DNA from: Polaromonas sp.
GTDB lineage: Bacteria; Pseudomonadota; Gammaproteobacteria; Burkholderiales; Burkholderiaceae_C
Assembly (NCBI RefSeq): GCF_029945685.1
Contig: NZ_JAQSDA010000020.1
Coordinates: 600,170-664,169, forward strand
Length of the DNA: 64,000 bases
Direction of reading: 5' to 3'
Below the pieces are notes generated by a model. That model saw only the letters and a list, made by a program, of their open reading frames with translations, searched no databases and was not told the origin of the DNA. Shown here in pieces: positions 23,948 to 35,696 of the stretch; within the stretch, counting starts at the first letter, position 1; every line of letters begins with the position of its first letter. Position numbers and translations under genes: made by a program.

Positions 23948-24493
23948 TTACACCAGCGCAACCAGGTCCGTGACCCCCACATCCACGCCGGCCTGCATCA
24001 GCAGCGTGGTCGCCTGTCCGCGGTGATGCGTCTGGTGGTTGAAAAAATGGGTCATCGCCTGCCAGGCGGGGTGTACGCGCGCCACACCCTTGGTGTTGCT
24101 GTAGGTCATGGTGAACTGCGGGTAGGCCTCGGGCATGTCCGCCACCCAGGCCTCCATCGCAACGTCAAGCTGCTCGCGCTTGGCGCGCAAGGCGGACCAG
24201 TCGTCAAACAGCACGGTGCCCAACTGGCTGCCCGGCGGCAGGTCCAGCACGGACTCGCTCAGGCTGGCCAACGGGGCGCCGTGGTCCAGACCGCACTGCG
24301 CAAAACGCCGCAGCCAGATCTGGTCGGCCACCACGAGGTGGTTCAGCGTGTGGTGCAGCGATCCGAAAAAGGCGCCGCGATCCCGTTTGCGCTCTTCGTC
24401 GCTGAGCGACTCACAGGCCGCATACAGGCGCTGGTTCATCCAGCGGTTGTATTTCGCCAGAAAGCGGTAGTTGTCGGAGAATGCCGCACTCAT
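23948..24493 (-). CDS. DinB-family protein
   Basis: A 181-residue four-helix-bundle protein of the DinB/YfiT-like superfamily. The three metal-ligand histidines can be placed in LHHTLNHLVVADQIW (residue about 50) and FFNHQTHHRGQ (residues about 150-155). The start MSAAFSDNYRFLAKYNRWMN fits family members. Such proteins act as thiol-dependent metalloenzymes or stress proteins, but the activity here is unknown. It converges with the aspartoacylase-like gene. The 5' side is bounded by a dispersed repeat element that lies in its promoter region. Confidence 0.87.
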   Translation of the reverse strand: MSAAFSDNYRFLAKYNRWMNQRLYAACESLSDEERKRDRGAFFGSLHHTLNHLVVADQIWLRRFAQCGLDHGAPLASLSESVLDLPPGSQLGTVLFDDWSALRAKREQLDVAMEAWVADMPEAYPQFTMTYSNTKGVARVHPAWQAMTHFFNHQTHHRGQATTLLMQAGVDVGVTDLVALV

Positions 24494-24500
24494 GCCAAAC

Positions 24501-24555
24501 GCTCCTGAATTGATAGCTGCTTTCGCCCGCAGGAAAAGGTCTGCAAGCGATTTTT
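24501..24555 (+). repeat. Dispersed ATAGC element, divergent copy
   Basis: TCCTGAATTGATAGCTGCTT, TCGCCCGCAGGAAAAGGTCT, GCAAGCGATTTTTACC. It shares the TTGATAGCTGCTTTCGCCCG half of the family, with a different right half. It sits 7 bp from the dinB-like start and 28 bp from the oxoprolinase stop, so it occupies the intergenic space. Confidence 0.5.
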
Positions 24556-24583
24556 ACCACATATCAGGAGATGCAGCACCGCC

Positions 24584-28213
<3,630 letters not shown>

Positions 28214-28275
28214 GGTTTAAAGCCGTTTCCGGACAGGAAGTTGGCGGGGCCTGCGATCACGGCGCCCGTCGATAT

Positions 28276-29250
28276 TTACTGAAGGTAATAGGGAACAAAA
28301 ATCTGGTTGGCCTCGTTGCCCACAGTGCGCACCCATTCACGCGAGAATTTTTCGCCCATGCGTTTGATCTCAAGCTCCACGTCTGGCGGGATGCGCTCAA
28401 CCCTTATGCCATTTTGCCGCAGCTCCTCGGTGGCGCTGGTGGCCAGCGACTCGCTGGTCGCCCAGCCCCGGGCTTCAGCTTCGGCAGCCGCCTTGCGCAC
28501 GGCGCTGCGCGCTTCCGGCGTGAGCGCCTCAAATGCCCCGCTGCTGACAAACACCACGTTCTTCGGAAACCAGCCGTTGATCTCATAGTAGTACTTGATC
28601 GAGCCCCAGACCTTGTTTTCCACCCCGGTCAGGGCCGAGGTGATCATGTTGTCCATGCGGCCTTCGGTCAGGGCCTTGCCGACGTCCACCATGGCCACGT
28701 CCACCGGCCTGGCGCCCAACAATTCGGCAATCCGCTGCGTGGTCGAGTTGTAGGTGCGCATCTGCGTGCCCTTGAAATCTGCCAGGCTGCGTACCGGTTT
28801 GCTCGAGTGCAGCCCCTGCGGCGGCCAGGGCACGGCATACAGCAGCGTCAGCCCGCGCTGCGCGAAGTGTTTCTCGATACCGGGGCGTTGCAGCTTCCAC
28901 AGGCGCGCCGCATCCTTGTACGAACCCACCACAAAAGGCACGGCGTCGGCGCCGGCGATCGGTATCTCCTTGACCAGGCTGGTCATGATGGTCTCACCGG
29001 CTTGCGCCTTGCCGTCTGCCACCGCCTGCCGGATGTCGTTGAGCTTGGCCAGGGTGTTGTTGGGGTGTACCTGGATCACCAGCTGCCCGCGCGTCGCCTG
29101 CTCCACCTCGCGCGAGAACTGCGCGATGTTCTGGGTGTGGAAGGACTCGGCGCGGTAGCCCGTTGCCAGCTTCCAGGTGGTCTGGGCCAGCAGGGTGGGG
29201 ACGTGACCCAGCAAAACCGCGGCCAGGGCGGCGATCCAGAGCTTTTTCAT
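28276..29250 (-). CDS. TRAP transporter solute receptor (DctP family), copy A
   Basis: A 324-residue periplasmic receptor. The signal peptide is KKLWIAALAAVLLGHVPTLLAQ. The mature start TTWKLATGYRAESFHTQNI is aligned with the two other receptors of this locus. The ligand-contact region contains FKGTQMRTYNSTTQRIAELL, where the conserved Arg in KxxMRTYN contacts a carboxylate in studied DctP proteins. It lies between dctM and the oxoprolinase gene on the same strand, downstream of its transporter genes, which is unusual. Together with copy B it gives this TRAP system two possible receptors. Ligand unknown; 5-oxoproline or a related amino acid derivative is inferred. Confidence 0.9.
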   Translation of the reverse strand: MKKLWIAALAAVLLGHVPTLLAQTTWKLATGYRAESFHTQNIAQFSREVEQATRGQLVIQVHPNNTLAKLNDIRQAVADGKAQAGETIMTSLVKEIPIAGADAVPFVVGSYKDAARLWKLQRPGIEKHFAQRGLTLLYAVPWPPQGLHSSKPVRSLADFKGTQMRTYNSTTQRIAELLGARPVDVAMVDVGKALTEGRMDNMITSALTGVENKVWGSIKYYYEINGWFPKNVVFVSSGAFEALTPEARSAVRKAAAEAEARGWATSESLATSATEELRQNGIRVERIPPDVELEIKRMGEKFSREWVRTVGNEANQIFVPYYLQ

Positions 29251-29285
29251 GGGGAGACTCCTGCAGAAAAGTGTTTACAGGCGGG

Positions 29286-30578
29286 CTACATATGACGCGG
29301 CAGCCACAGCACCACGTCCGGGAAAAAGTAGGTGATCAGCACCGCGACGATCATGAGCATGAACAGCGGCAGTGCGGTGCGTGCGATCCAGGTCACTTCC
29401 CGCCGCGTCAGGCCCTGGATGACAAACAGATTGAAGCCCACCGGCGGTGTGATCTGCGCCATTTCGACCACCAGCACGATGAAAATGCCGAACCAGATCA
29501 GGTCGAACCCGGCCGCCTCGACCGTGGGCAGCAACACGGCAATGGTCAGCACCACGACCGAGATACCGTCCAGAAAACACCCCAGCACAATGAAGAAGCC
29601 GATCAGCCCCAGCATCAGCATGAAGGGCGAGAGGTTCAGTGCCCCGATGAACTCGGCCAGATGCCGCGGCAGGCCGATGAACCCCATGGACAGCGTGAGG
29701 AAAGCCGCGCCGGCAAGGATCAGGCCGATCATGCAGTAGATGCGGCAGGCGGCGACCAGGCCTTCCCTGAACTTGTCCCAGGTGAGCGATCGCTCGATCG
29801 CGGCCAGCACCAGCGAGCCGGCCACGCCGAGCGCCGCCGCTTCAGTGGCGGTGGCGATGCCGCTGTAGATGCCGCCCAGCACCACCACGATGAGCGAGAC
29901 CACCGGAATCAGGTGACGCGATGCGTAAATTTTCTGGCCAAAGCTCATGCGGGTATCGGCGGCCGGCACCTTGTCCTTGTTGAACAGCGCCCAGACGATG
30001 ATGTAACCCATGAACAGCGCAGCCAGCATGAGACCTGGAATCACGCCGGCCAGGAACAGCTTGGCAATCGACACATTGGCCGCCACGCCATACACAATCA
30101 TGATGATCGACGGCGGGATCAACAGGCCCAGCGTTCCCGCACCGGCGAGCGTGCCGACGGAGATGTCGTCCGGGTAACCGCGTTTTTTGAGCTCGGGCAG
30201 GGTGATCTTGCCGATGGTCGCGCAGGTCGCGGCCGAAGAGCCGGAGATCGCCGCGAAGATGGTGCAGCCCACCACATTGATGTGCAGCAGCCGGCCCGGC
30301 AGGCGGTCCAGCCAGGGCGCCAGGCCCTTGAACATGCTGCTGGAAAGCTTGCTGCGAAACAGGATCTCGCCCATCCACAAAAACAGGGGCAGTGCGGTCA
30401 GCGTCCAGCTGGAGGTCGATCCCCAGATGGTCAGCGCCATGCTGTCACCGGCCGGGCGGGCGGTCAACAATTCCATGCCAAGCAGCGCCACGGCCAGCAG
30501 TGACAGGCCTATCCACAACCCCGATCCCAGTGCCGCAAAAAGCAGCACGATCAGGCCGACAGCAAAAACGATATCCAT
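29286..30578 (-). CDS. TRAP transporter large permease (DctM family), copy A
   Basis: A 430-residue inner-membrane protein, the Na+-coupled transport subunit of a TRAP system, with about a dozen hydrophobic segments. The family core is clear: SSWTLTALPLFLWMGEIL, FAAISGSSAATCATIGK (re-entrant ion-site loop) and LGLLIPPSIIMIVYGV in the first half, and DGISVVVLTIAVLLP and ITPPVGFNLFVIQG in the second. The ATG at 30578 follows AAGGAAAG; the open frame upstream overlaps dctQ and is not credible. It is closely related over its length to the DctM at 35697-36998. Confidence 0.93.
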   Translation of the reverse strand: MDIVFAVGLIVLLFAALGSGLWIGLSLLAVALLGMELLTARPAGDSMALTIWGSTSSWTLTALPLFLWMGEILFRSKLSSSMFKGLAPWLDRLPGRLLHINVVGCTIFAAISGSSAATCATIGKITLPELKKRGYPDDISVGTLAGAGTLGLLIPPSIIMIVYGVAANVSIAKLFLAGVIPGLMLAALFMGYIIVWALFNKDKVPAADTRMSFGQKIYASRHLIPVVSLIVVVLGGIYSGIATATEAAALGVAGSLVLAAIERSLTWDKFREGLVAACRIYCMIGLILAGAAFLTLSMGFIGLPRHLAEFIGALNLSPFMLMLGLIGFFIVLGCFLDGISVVVLTIAVLLPTVEAAGFDLIWFGIFIVLVVEMAQITPPVGFNLFVIQGLTRREVTWIARTALPLFMLMIVAVLITYFFPDVVLWLPRHM

Positions 30579-30601
30579 GATGATCTTTCCTTGGGTCCGG
30601 G

Positions 30602-31111
30602 CTATTCGATGTGGGCGGCTTCGCTGGAGACGGCAATGAAGATGCCGCCCTGCCAGCGCTCGACCAGCGCCTGGACGAACGACAACGCAAAGCCGATGCA
30701 GCCCAGCGCCATGGCAAGCTGCGGTATCCACAGCGGCGAGGCGTCGGCCGCCGGTGAAATGTCGTGTGTGCTGTACGACACCCAGACCAGGCGGGCCGCA
30801 TACCAGGCCACATAGGCGGTCAGCGCCAGCCCCGCCCCCAGCGACCACCATTCCAGCAGCCCGCGCACCCTGGGCGACACACGATCGAGCAGCAAGGTCA
30901 CGCGGATATGGTCGCCGTGCTGGAGCGTGCCGGGCAGCGCCAGGAACAGGGCCGCCGCAATCGCGTAGCCGGCGTAGGCGTCCAGGCCGGCAATGTCCCA
31001 GCGCAGCTCACGTGCCGCCACCCCCAGCATCACGGTGCCAAAGGCCACCAGCATGGCCAGACAGGACAAGGCCATCAGCAGTTTGTAGAAATTCCGGACG
31101 AGTTTGCCCAT
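30602..31111 (-). CDS. TRAP transporter small permease (DctQ family), copy A
   Basis: A 169-residue four-helix membrane protein, the small scaffold subunit that pairs with DctM. The pattern GLDAYAGYAIAAALFLALPGTLQHGDHIRVTLLL is split here around the conserved HGDHIRV. A start at 31111 (MGKLVRN) is preferred to the ATG five codons earlier because AGGAG lies 7-11 bases before it. It overlaps nothing and sits 23 bp before dctM. A strong GC hairpin followed by a T-run separates it from the upstream receptor gene. Confidence 0.9.
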   Translation of the reverse strand: MGKLVRNFYKLLMALSCLAMLVAFGTVMLGVAARELRWDIAGLDAYAGYAIAAALFLALPGTLQHGDHIRVTLLLDRVSPRVRGLLEWWSLGAGLALTAYVAWYAARLVWVSYSTHDISPAADASPLWIPQLAMALGCIGFALSFVQALVERWQGGIFIAVSSEAAHIE

Positions 31112-31158
31112 CACGTGCTCCTGCATCGTTCAAAAAAGGGGGGAAGAGGAAGGGGACG

Positions 31159-31205
31159 GCGGCGGGCTGCCTGCGGGGCTTGCCTGGCGCAGCCCCGCCC
31201 GCCGC
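31159..31205 (-). terminator. Attenuator-like hairpin between receptor B and dctQ
   Basis: On the minus strand GCGGCGGGC plus GGGGCT pair with AGCCCC and GCCCGCCGC (arms 31159-31167, 31175-31180, 31191-31196, 31197-31205), giving a 15-bp stem with a 7-base bulge. A pyrimidine tract ending in TTTTTT (31132-31137) follows. It begins 11 bases after the receptor stop. It probably ends most transcripts after the receptor. Confidence 0.6.
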
Positions 31206-31215
31206 GGAAGACGGC

Positions 31216-32178
31216 TTACTTTTTGCGGTAAGCGTCGATCACGGCCTGGCCTTCCGGACCGGCGGTCTTGAGCCATTCGGCCGTCATGGTCTCGCCAATG
31301 GCTGCCAGCTCCTTCTTGATGCTGTCGGAGGGGGCGCTGATGGTCATGCCTTTCGCAGCCAGCTCCTTGATGTACTCGCCATCGAGCCGCTCGCTGGTGG
31401 CCCAGCCGCGCTCCTGGGCCGCGGCGGCCGCCTTGAGCAAGGCCTCCTGGGTGGGCTTGTCGAGGGCGTCGAAGGCCTTCTGGCTCACCACGGTGGCGTT
31501 GCGCGGCAGCCAGGCGCTGACCGGGTAAAAATACTTGACCTGTTCATGCAGCTTGCTCTCGATGCCGCTGGCGCTGGAGGTCAGGAAGTTCTGCACACCA
31601 CCGGTGGCCAGCGCCTGGCCGAGCTCGGCCAGCTGGATGGTGACCGGCTGCGCCTTGAGCAGCTGCGCGATGCGTGTGGTCGCCGGGTTGTAGGCGCGCA
31701 TCTTGGTGCCGGCAAAGTCGGCCGGCGTGGCGACCGGCTTGAGCGAATACAGCGACTGGCCGGGCCAGGGCACGGTGAACAGCACCTTCACCCCCTGAGA
31801 GGCGAGCAATTTGTCCTGTGCCGGCTTGGCCGCCAAATACAGGCGTTTGGCATCGACGTAACTGGTGGCCAGGAAGGGAATGGAGTCCACGCCGAACAGC
31901 GGGTTTTCATTGGCCGCACCGGACAGGATGAACTCAGCCGCCTGGACCTGGCCGGTCTGCACCGCACGCTTGATCTCGTTGGCCTTGTACAGCGAGCCGC
32001 CCGGGTGCAGCGTGATCTTGAGCTTGCCGCCGGTGAGCTGGTCCACCTCGTTGGCGAACTGCTGCACGTTCTGCGTCTGGAAACTGTTGGCCGAGTAACC
32101 GGTGGGCAGGTCCCATTTGGTCTGCGCCTGGACAAGCCCGGCGCAGGCGACGGTCAGACCGAAAATGAGTGTCTTCAT
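31216..32178 (-). CDS. TRAP transporter solute receptor (DctP family), copy B
   Basis: A 320-residue periplasmic receptor with signal peptide MKTLIFGLTVACAGLVQAQ. The mature start TKWDLPTGYSANSFQTQNV is nearly the same as that of copy C at 34206. The carboxylate-binding segment is FAGTKMRAYNPATTRIAQLL. It is the second gene after the D-glutamate-cyclase-like gene, and is followed by a hairpin and then dctQ and dctM, the usual receptor-before-permease order. This is probably the main receptor of this TRAP system. Ligand inferred to be D-glutamate, 5-oxoproline or a related acid. Confidence 0.92.
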   Translation of the reverse strand: MKTLIFGLTVACAGLVQAQTKWDLPTGYSANSFQTQNVQQFANEVDQLTGGKLKITLHPGGSLYKANEIKRAVQTGQVQAAEFILSGAANENPLFGVDSIPFLATSYVDAKRLYLAAKPAQDKLLASQGVKVLFTVPWPGQSLYSLKPVATPADFAGTKMRAYNPATTRIAQLLKAQPVTIQLAELGQALATGGVQNFLTSSASGIESKLHEQVKYFYPVSAWLPRNATVVSQKAFDALDKPTQEALLKAAAAAQERGWATSERLDGEYIKELAAKGMTISAPSDSIKKELAAIGETMTAEWLKTAGPEGQAVIDAYRKK

Positions 32179-32200
32179 GAAATGCTCCTGTGAGTAAAGC

Positions 32201-33082
32201 CTAGAAACTGGCCAGTTGGTGGTTGAGAAGATCGGTGATCAGCATCGCGCCAGGCGCGTGGGTGATGCAGAAGGCCGGGCGCGCCTGCTGCAGCGCGGCT
32301 TGCGGTGTGACGCCGCAGGCCCAGAACACGGGCAATTCGTCGGTCAACACCTCGACAGCGTCGCCGTAGTCGGGCCGACCCAGATCAGCAATGCCTATCA
32401 GCGCCGGATCGCCGATATGGACCGGCGCGCCATGCACATTCGGGAAGCGCGAGGTGATCTGTACCGCACGGATGGCGGCGGCGGCTTTCATGGGCCGCAT
32501 GGACACCACCATCGGACCGCTGAAAATACCGGCCGCCTCGGTGGCGATGCCGGTGCGGTACATCGCCACGTTTTTTCCCTGCGCAATATGGCGCAGCGGC
32601 ACGCCGGCCTCCAGCAGCGCCTGCTCGAACGAGAACGAGCAGCCGATGACAAAAGTCACCAGATCGTCGCGCCAGAGCTGGATGATGTCGGTGGGCTGGT
32701 CCACCAGTTCGCCGTCACGCCAGACCCGGTAGCGCGGCAGGTCGGTGCAGATGTCGATGTCGGCACCCAGCGACGGCAAGGCGGCCTGGCCCGGCTCGGA
32801 CACGGCCAGCAGCGGGCAGGCCTTGGGGTTGCGCTGGCAAAAGCGCAGGAAGTCATTGGCCTGCGCGGCCGGCAGGATGACCACATTGCCCTGCACATGG
32901 GTGCTGGCCAGGCCGCTGGTGTGGTGCGTCCACCGGCCCTGGCGGATCGCGCTGCGCACCTGTGTTGCGCTTTGAATCGCGTCGCCTGCAAACACCGAAA
33001 GTGCCGATGGAGCCGATGGCGATGCTGACTCGCGGACTGCTGATTGTGACGATGTACTCACCGGAAAATTCCCCTGCTGCAT
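32201..33082 (-). CDS. DUF1445 family hydro-lyase (D-glutamate cyclase-like)
   Basis: A 293-residue cytoplasmic enzyme of the DUF1445/YcsI family. Studied homologues include mammalian D-glutamate cyclase, which turns D-glutamate to 5-oxo-D-proline. Family segments: [91 protein letters not shown], and [13 protein letters not shown]. It is first in the operon with a TRAP transporter and an oxoprolinase, so the set forms a consistent uptake and conversion route (inference). The first 35 residues are Ser-rich and may be over-extended; an internal start is possible. Confidence 0.87.
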   Translation of the reverse strand: MQQGNFPVSTSSQSAVRESASPSAPSALSVFAGDAIQSATQVRSAIRQGRWTHHTSGLASTHVQGNVVILPAAQANDFLRFCQRNPKACPLLAVSEPGQAALPSLGADIDICTDLPRYRVWRDGELVDQPTDIIQLWRDDLVTFVIGCSFSFEQALLEAGVPLRHIAQGKNVAMYRTGIATEAAGIFSGPMVVSMRPMKAAAAIRAVQITSRFPNVHGAPVHIGDPALIGIADLGRPDYGDAVEVLTDELPVFWACGVTPQAALQQARPAFCITHAPGAMLITDLLNHQLASF

Positions 33083-33176
33083 GTGTCAAGTTGATGACGA
33101 TGAGCGGATTGTGTGGGGGTGCCGGTCGGTGTGCAAATTCAAAATATTTTGCTTGTACCATCGATTTTTTCGATGA

Positions 33177-34091
33177 TCAGGGTTTACCTTTAGATGCCTT
33201 TTTTGGTGCATTTTTGAGGCCGCCGGCAAAGTCGATCGCCGACTGCAGCACGGTTTCCACCGTCTTGGACGTCGGGTCGGTGCGGTAGCTGGCATGGATG
33301 GGCAGCGACTGCAATTTTGCGTCGCAGGCCAGCGGCCGCAGCCGCGCAAAACCGGTCAGCCGCTGCACCGCAGCGCGCGGCAACAGGGCCACGCCAAAGC
33401 CGCCCTGAACCAGCTGCACCATGGCTGAAATCGAGGAGATCGCATGCACCTTTTTGGGTTCCAGTCTGCGCAACCGGAACAAATCGAGCAGGGTCACATG
33501 CGGCTGAGAGCCCTTTTGAAAGGTCAACAATTCCATCTCGGCCAGCTCGGCCAGACGGTAATTTCTTTTTCTGTGCAGCTCCGGATGGCCGACAAAAACC
33601 ATGTCCATGGTCGGTAGGGCCCGGTTGCGCACGCCCTCGGCCGACGCCGGCAGCACCGCAAAGGCCAGGTCCAGCGTGCCGCGCTGGATCTGGTCCACCA
33701 GGATGGGGGTGGTCTCCACCGTCAGCTCCAGTTCCAGCCCGGGATGGTCGGCGCGCAGCTTTTCCAGCCAGGGAATCAGCCAGGAGTGCAACACCGACTC
33801 GATGGCCCCGATACGCATGGACACCGCCATGGCCTGACCCGAGCCCATCTCGGCCTTGACCTCGCGCTGCAACTCCAGCAGCTTCTCGGCGTAGACCAGG
33901 AACCGGGCGCCGGCCACCGTGAGCTTGAACTGCTTGTCGCGGCGGTCCAGCAGCAAGATGCCCAGTTCGCTTTCCAGCGTGGCGATGCGGCTGGACATGG
34001 CCGACTGCGTCAGGAACAGTTTTTCGGCCGCCCGCGATATGCTTTTGAGGGAGGCCACCCAGTAAAAAGCTTCAACAAACCGCAGATTCAT
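33177..34091 (-). CDS. LysR-family transcriptional regulator
   Basis: A 304-residue regulator. The N-terminal winged helix-turn-helix is residues 1-60 (LRFVEAFYWVASLKSISRAA, LFLTQSAMSSRIATLESELG). The effector domain runs from about 90 to 295, with RIGAIESVLHSWLIPWLEKL and SAMVQLVQGGFGVALLP. It faces the TRAP copy C operon across a 114-bp gap and lies just upstream of, and in line with, the cyclase-TRAP-oxoprolinase operon, so it could control both. A CATCGA-TTTTT-TCGATG hairpin at 33159-33175 spans its stop codon and may end its transcript. Confidence 0.92.
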   Translation of the reverse strand: MNLRFVEAFYWVASLKSISRAAEKLFLTQSAMSSRIATLESELGILLLDRRDKQFKLTVAGARFLVYAEKLLELQREVKAEMGSGQAMAVSMRIGAIESVLHSWLIPWLEKLRADHPGLELELTVETTPILVDQIQRGTLDLAFAVLPASAEGVRNRALPTMDMVFVGHPELHRKRNYRLAELAEMELLTFQKGSQPHVTLLDLFRLRRLEPKKVHAISSISAMVQLVQGGFGVALLPRAAVQRLTGFARLRPLACDAKLQSLPIHASYRTDPTSKTVETVLQSAIDFAGGLKNAPKKASKGKP

Positions 34092-34155
34092 GCAGAAGGC
34101 CCCTGGAGGAAGTATTCGGGTTTTCGGGGTATGCCCGGGGAAACTGGCGCGGGAT

Positions 34156-34183
34156 TTGCGTCTATCCTATCCACACTTATCAA
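34156..34183 (+). promoter_or_regulatory. Possible sigma70 promoter of TRAP operon C
   Basis: TTGCGT (34156-34161) and TATCAA (34178-34183) are 16 bp apart, 23 bases before the receptor start. The match is moderate. This intergenic region is also where the LysR protein would be expected to bind. Confidence 0.3.
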
Positions 34184-34205
34184 CTTCCATTGTCCTGGAG
34201 CTTTC

Positions 34206-35171
34206 ATGAAATTCAAACTCGCACTGATGGCCGCCGTCCTGAGTGTCGGCAGCGCCGCATCCGCCCAGACCAAGTGGGACCTGCCCGCGGCCTACCCCGC
34301 GACCAATTTCCACAGTGAAAACCTGGTTCAGTTCGCCAATGACGTGGACAAGGCCAGCGGCGGCAAGCTCAAGATCACCGTACACGCCAACGCCTCGCTG
34401 TTCAAGGCCCCCGAGATCAAGCGCGCCGTGCAGGGCGGCCAGGCCCAGGCCGGCGAAATCCTGCTGGTCAACTTCCAGAACGAGTCGCAACTGTTCGGCG
34501 CTGACGGCCTGCCCTTTCTGGCCGACAGCTATGACTCGGCCATGAAGCTTTACCAGGCGCAAAAGCCGCTGCTCGAAAAGAAACTCGGCGAGCAGGGCAT
34601 GGCCCTGCTCTATGCTGTGGCCTGGCCCCCGCAGGGCATCTATGCCAAGAAGCAGCTTAACGCCGCGGCCGACCTCAAAGGCGTGAAATGGCGCGCCTAC
34701 AGCCCGGCCACGGCCCGCATCGCCGAGCTGGTGGGCGCCCAGCCCGTGACCATCCAGGCTTCCGAGCTGTCCCAGGCGCTGGCAACCGGCGTGGTCGAGT
34801 CGTACATGTCCTCGGGCTCCACCGGCGTGGACAGCAAGACCTACGAACACCTGAAGTTCTTCTTCGACACCCAGGCCTGGCTGCCGAAAAATGCGGTCAT
34901 CGTGAACAAGGCCGCCTTTGACGCGCTCGACGCAGCCACCAAGCAGGCCGTGCTCAAAGCCGCCGCAGACGCCGAAGTGCGCGGCTGGTCCGCATCCAAA
35001 CGCGTCAACACCGCATCGCTGGACACGCTCAAGGCCAACGGCATGAACATCGTCACGCCCTCGCCTGCCCTGAAGGCCGACATGAAAAAAGTCGGCGACG
35101 TGATGCTCAAGGAATGGCTGGAGAAAGCCGGCCCTGAAGGCCAGGCCATGGTCGACGCCTACCGCAAGTAA
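34206..35171 (+). CDS. TRAP transporter solute receptor (DctP family), copy C
   Basis: A 321-residue periplasmic receptor. The signal peptide is MKFKLALMAAVLSVGSAASA. The mature start QTKWDLPAAYPATNFHSENL, FKAPEIKRAVQGGQAQAGEI, LKGVKWRAYSPATARIAELV and the ending LEKAGPEGQAMVDAYRK show it is a paralogue of copy B. The expected Arg is kept (KWRAYS). RBS CTGGAG precedes the ATG at 34206; the frame is open upstream but lies antisense to the LysR gene. dctQ follows after 8 bp with no hairpin between, unlike in operon A. Confidence 0.93.
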   Translation: MKFKLALMAAVLSVGSAASAQTKWDLPAAYPATNFHSENLVQFANDVDKASGGKLKITVHANASLFKAPEIKRAVQGGQAQAGEILLVNFQNESQLFGADGLPFLADSYDSAMKLYQAQKPLLEKKLGEQGMALLYAVAWPPQGIYAKKQLNAAADLKGVKWRAYSPATARIAELVGAQPVTIQASELSQALATGVVESYMSSGSTGVDSKTYEHLKFFFDTQAWLPKNAVIVNKAAFDALDAATKQAVLKAAADAEVRGWSASKRVNTASLDTLKANGMNIVTPSPALKADMKKVGDVMLKEWLEKAGPEGQAMVDAYRK

Positions 35172-35179
35172 ACGCCGAC

Positions 35180-35689
35180 ATGCGCAAGCTGCTTGACGGC
35201 ATTTACAACAGCGCCGCCGCCCTGGCGGCGCTTTTTATGGTGGGCCTGCTGGTCATGGTGCTGCTGTCCATCGTCAGCCGGCAGTTGCACTTTCATGTGC
35301 CGGGGACCGACGCCTACGCCGGCTACCTGATGGCTGCCAGCGGCTTTCTGGCCCTGGCGCACACCCTCAAGCGCGGGGAGCACATCCGTGTGACGCTGCT
35401 GGTCAATGCCCTGAAAGGTCGCTGGAAAAAAACCCTCGAAGTCTGGGCCCTGGCCGCGGCCACCTTGCTGGCCCTGCTGTTTGCGGTCTACAGCTGCAAG
35501 CTGGCCTGGCAGTCGCGTGTGTTCAACGACATCTCCACCGGCAGTGACGCCACGCCGCTGTGGGTTCCCCAGCTGGCCATGGCTTTTGGCGCGGTCATCC
35601 TGGTGATTGCCTTCATCGACGAGCTGGTGCTCGAGATCCAGGGCCGCCGGATGGCCGTCACCAGCAGCGAAGCGCTGCGCAACGAATAA
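35180..35689 (+). CDS. TRAP transporter small permease (DctQ family), copy C
   Basis: A 169-residue four-helix membrane protein. The conserved core is GTDAYAGYLMAASGFLALAH followed by TLKRGEHIRVTLLVNALKG. It has the same length as copy A and similar phrases (DISTGSDATPLWVPQLAMAF against DISPAADASPLWIPQLAMAL), which supports duplication. It starts 8 bp after the receptor and ends 7 bp before dctM. Confidence 0.92.
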   Translation: MRKLLDGIYNSAAALAALFMVGLLVMVLLSIVSRQLHFHVPGTDAYAGYLMAASGFLALAHTLKRGEHIRVTLLVNALKGRWKKTLEVWALAAATLLALLFAVYSCKLAWQSRVFNDISTGSDATPLWVPQLAMAFGAVILVIAFIDELVLEIQGRRMAVTSSEALRNE

Positions 35690-35696
35690 GGACCCC

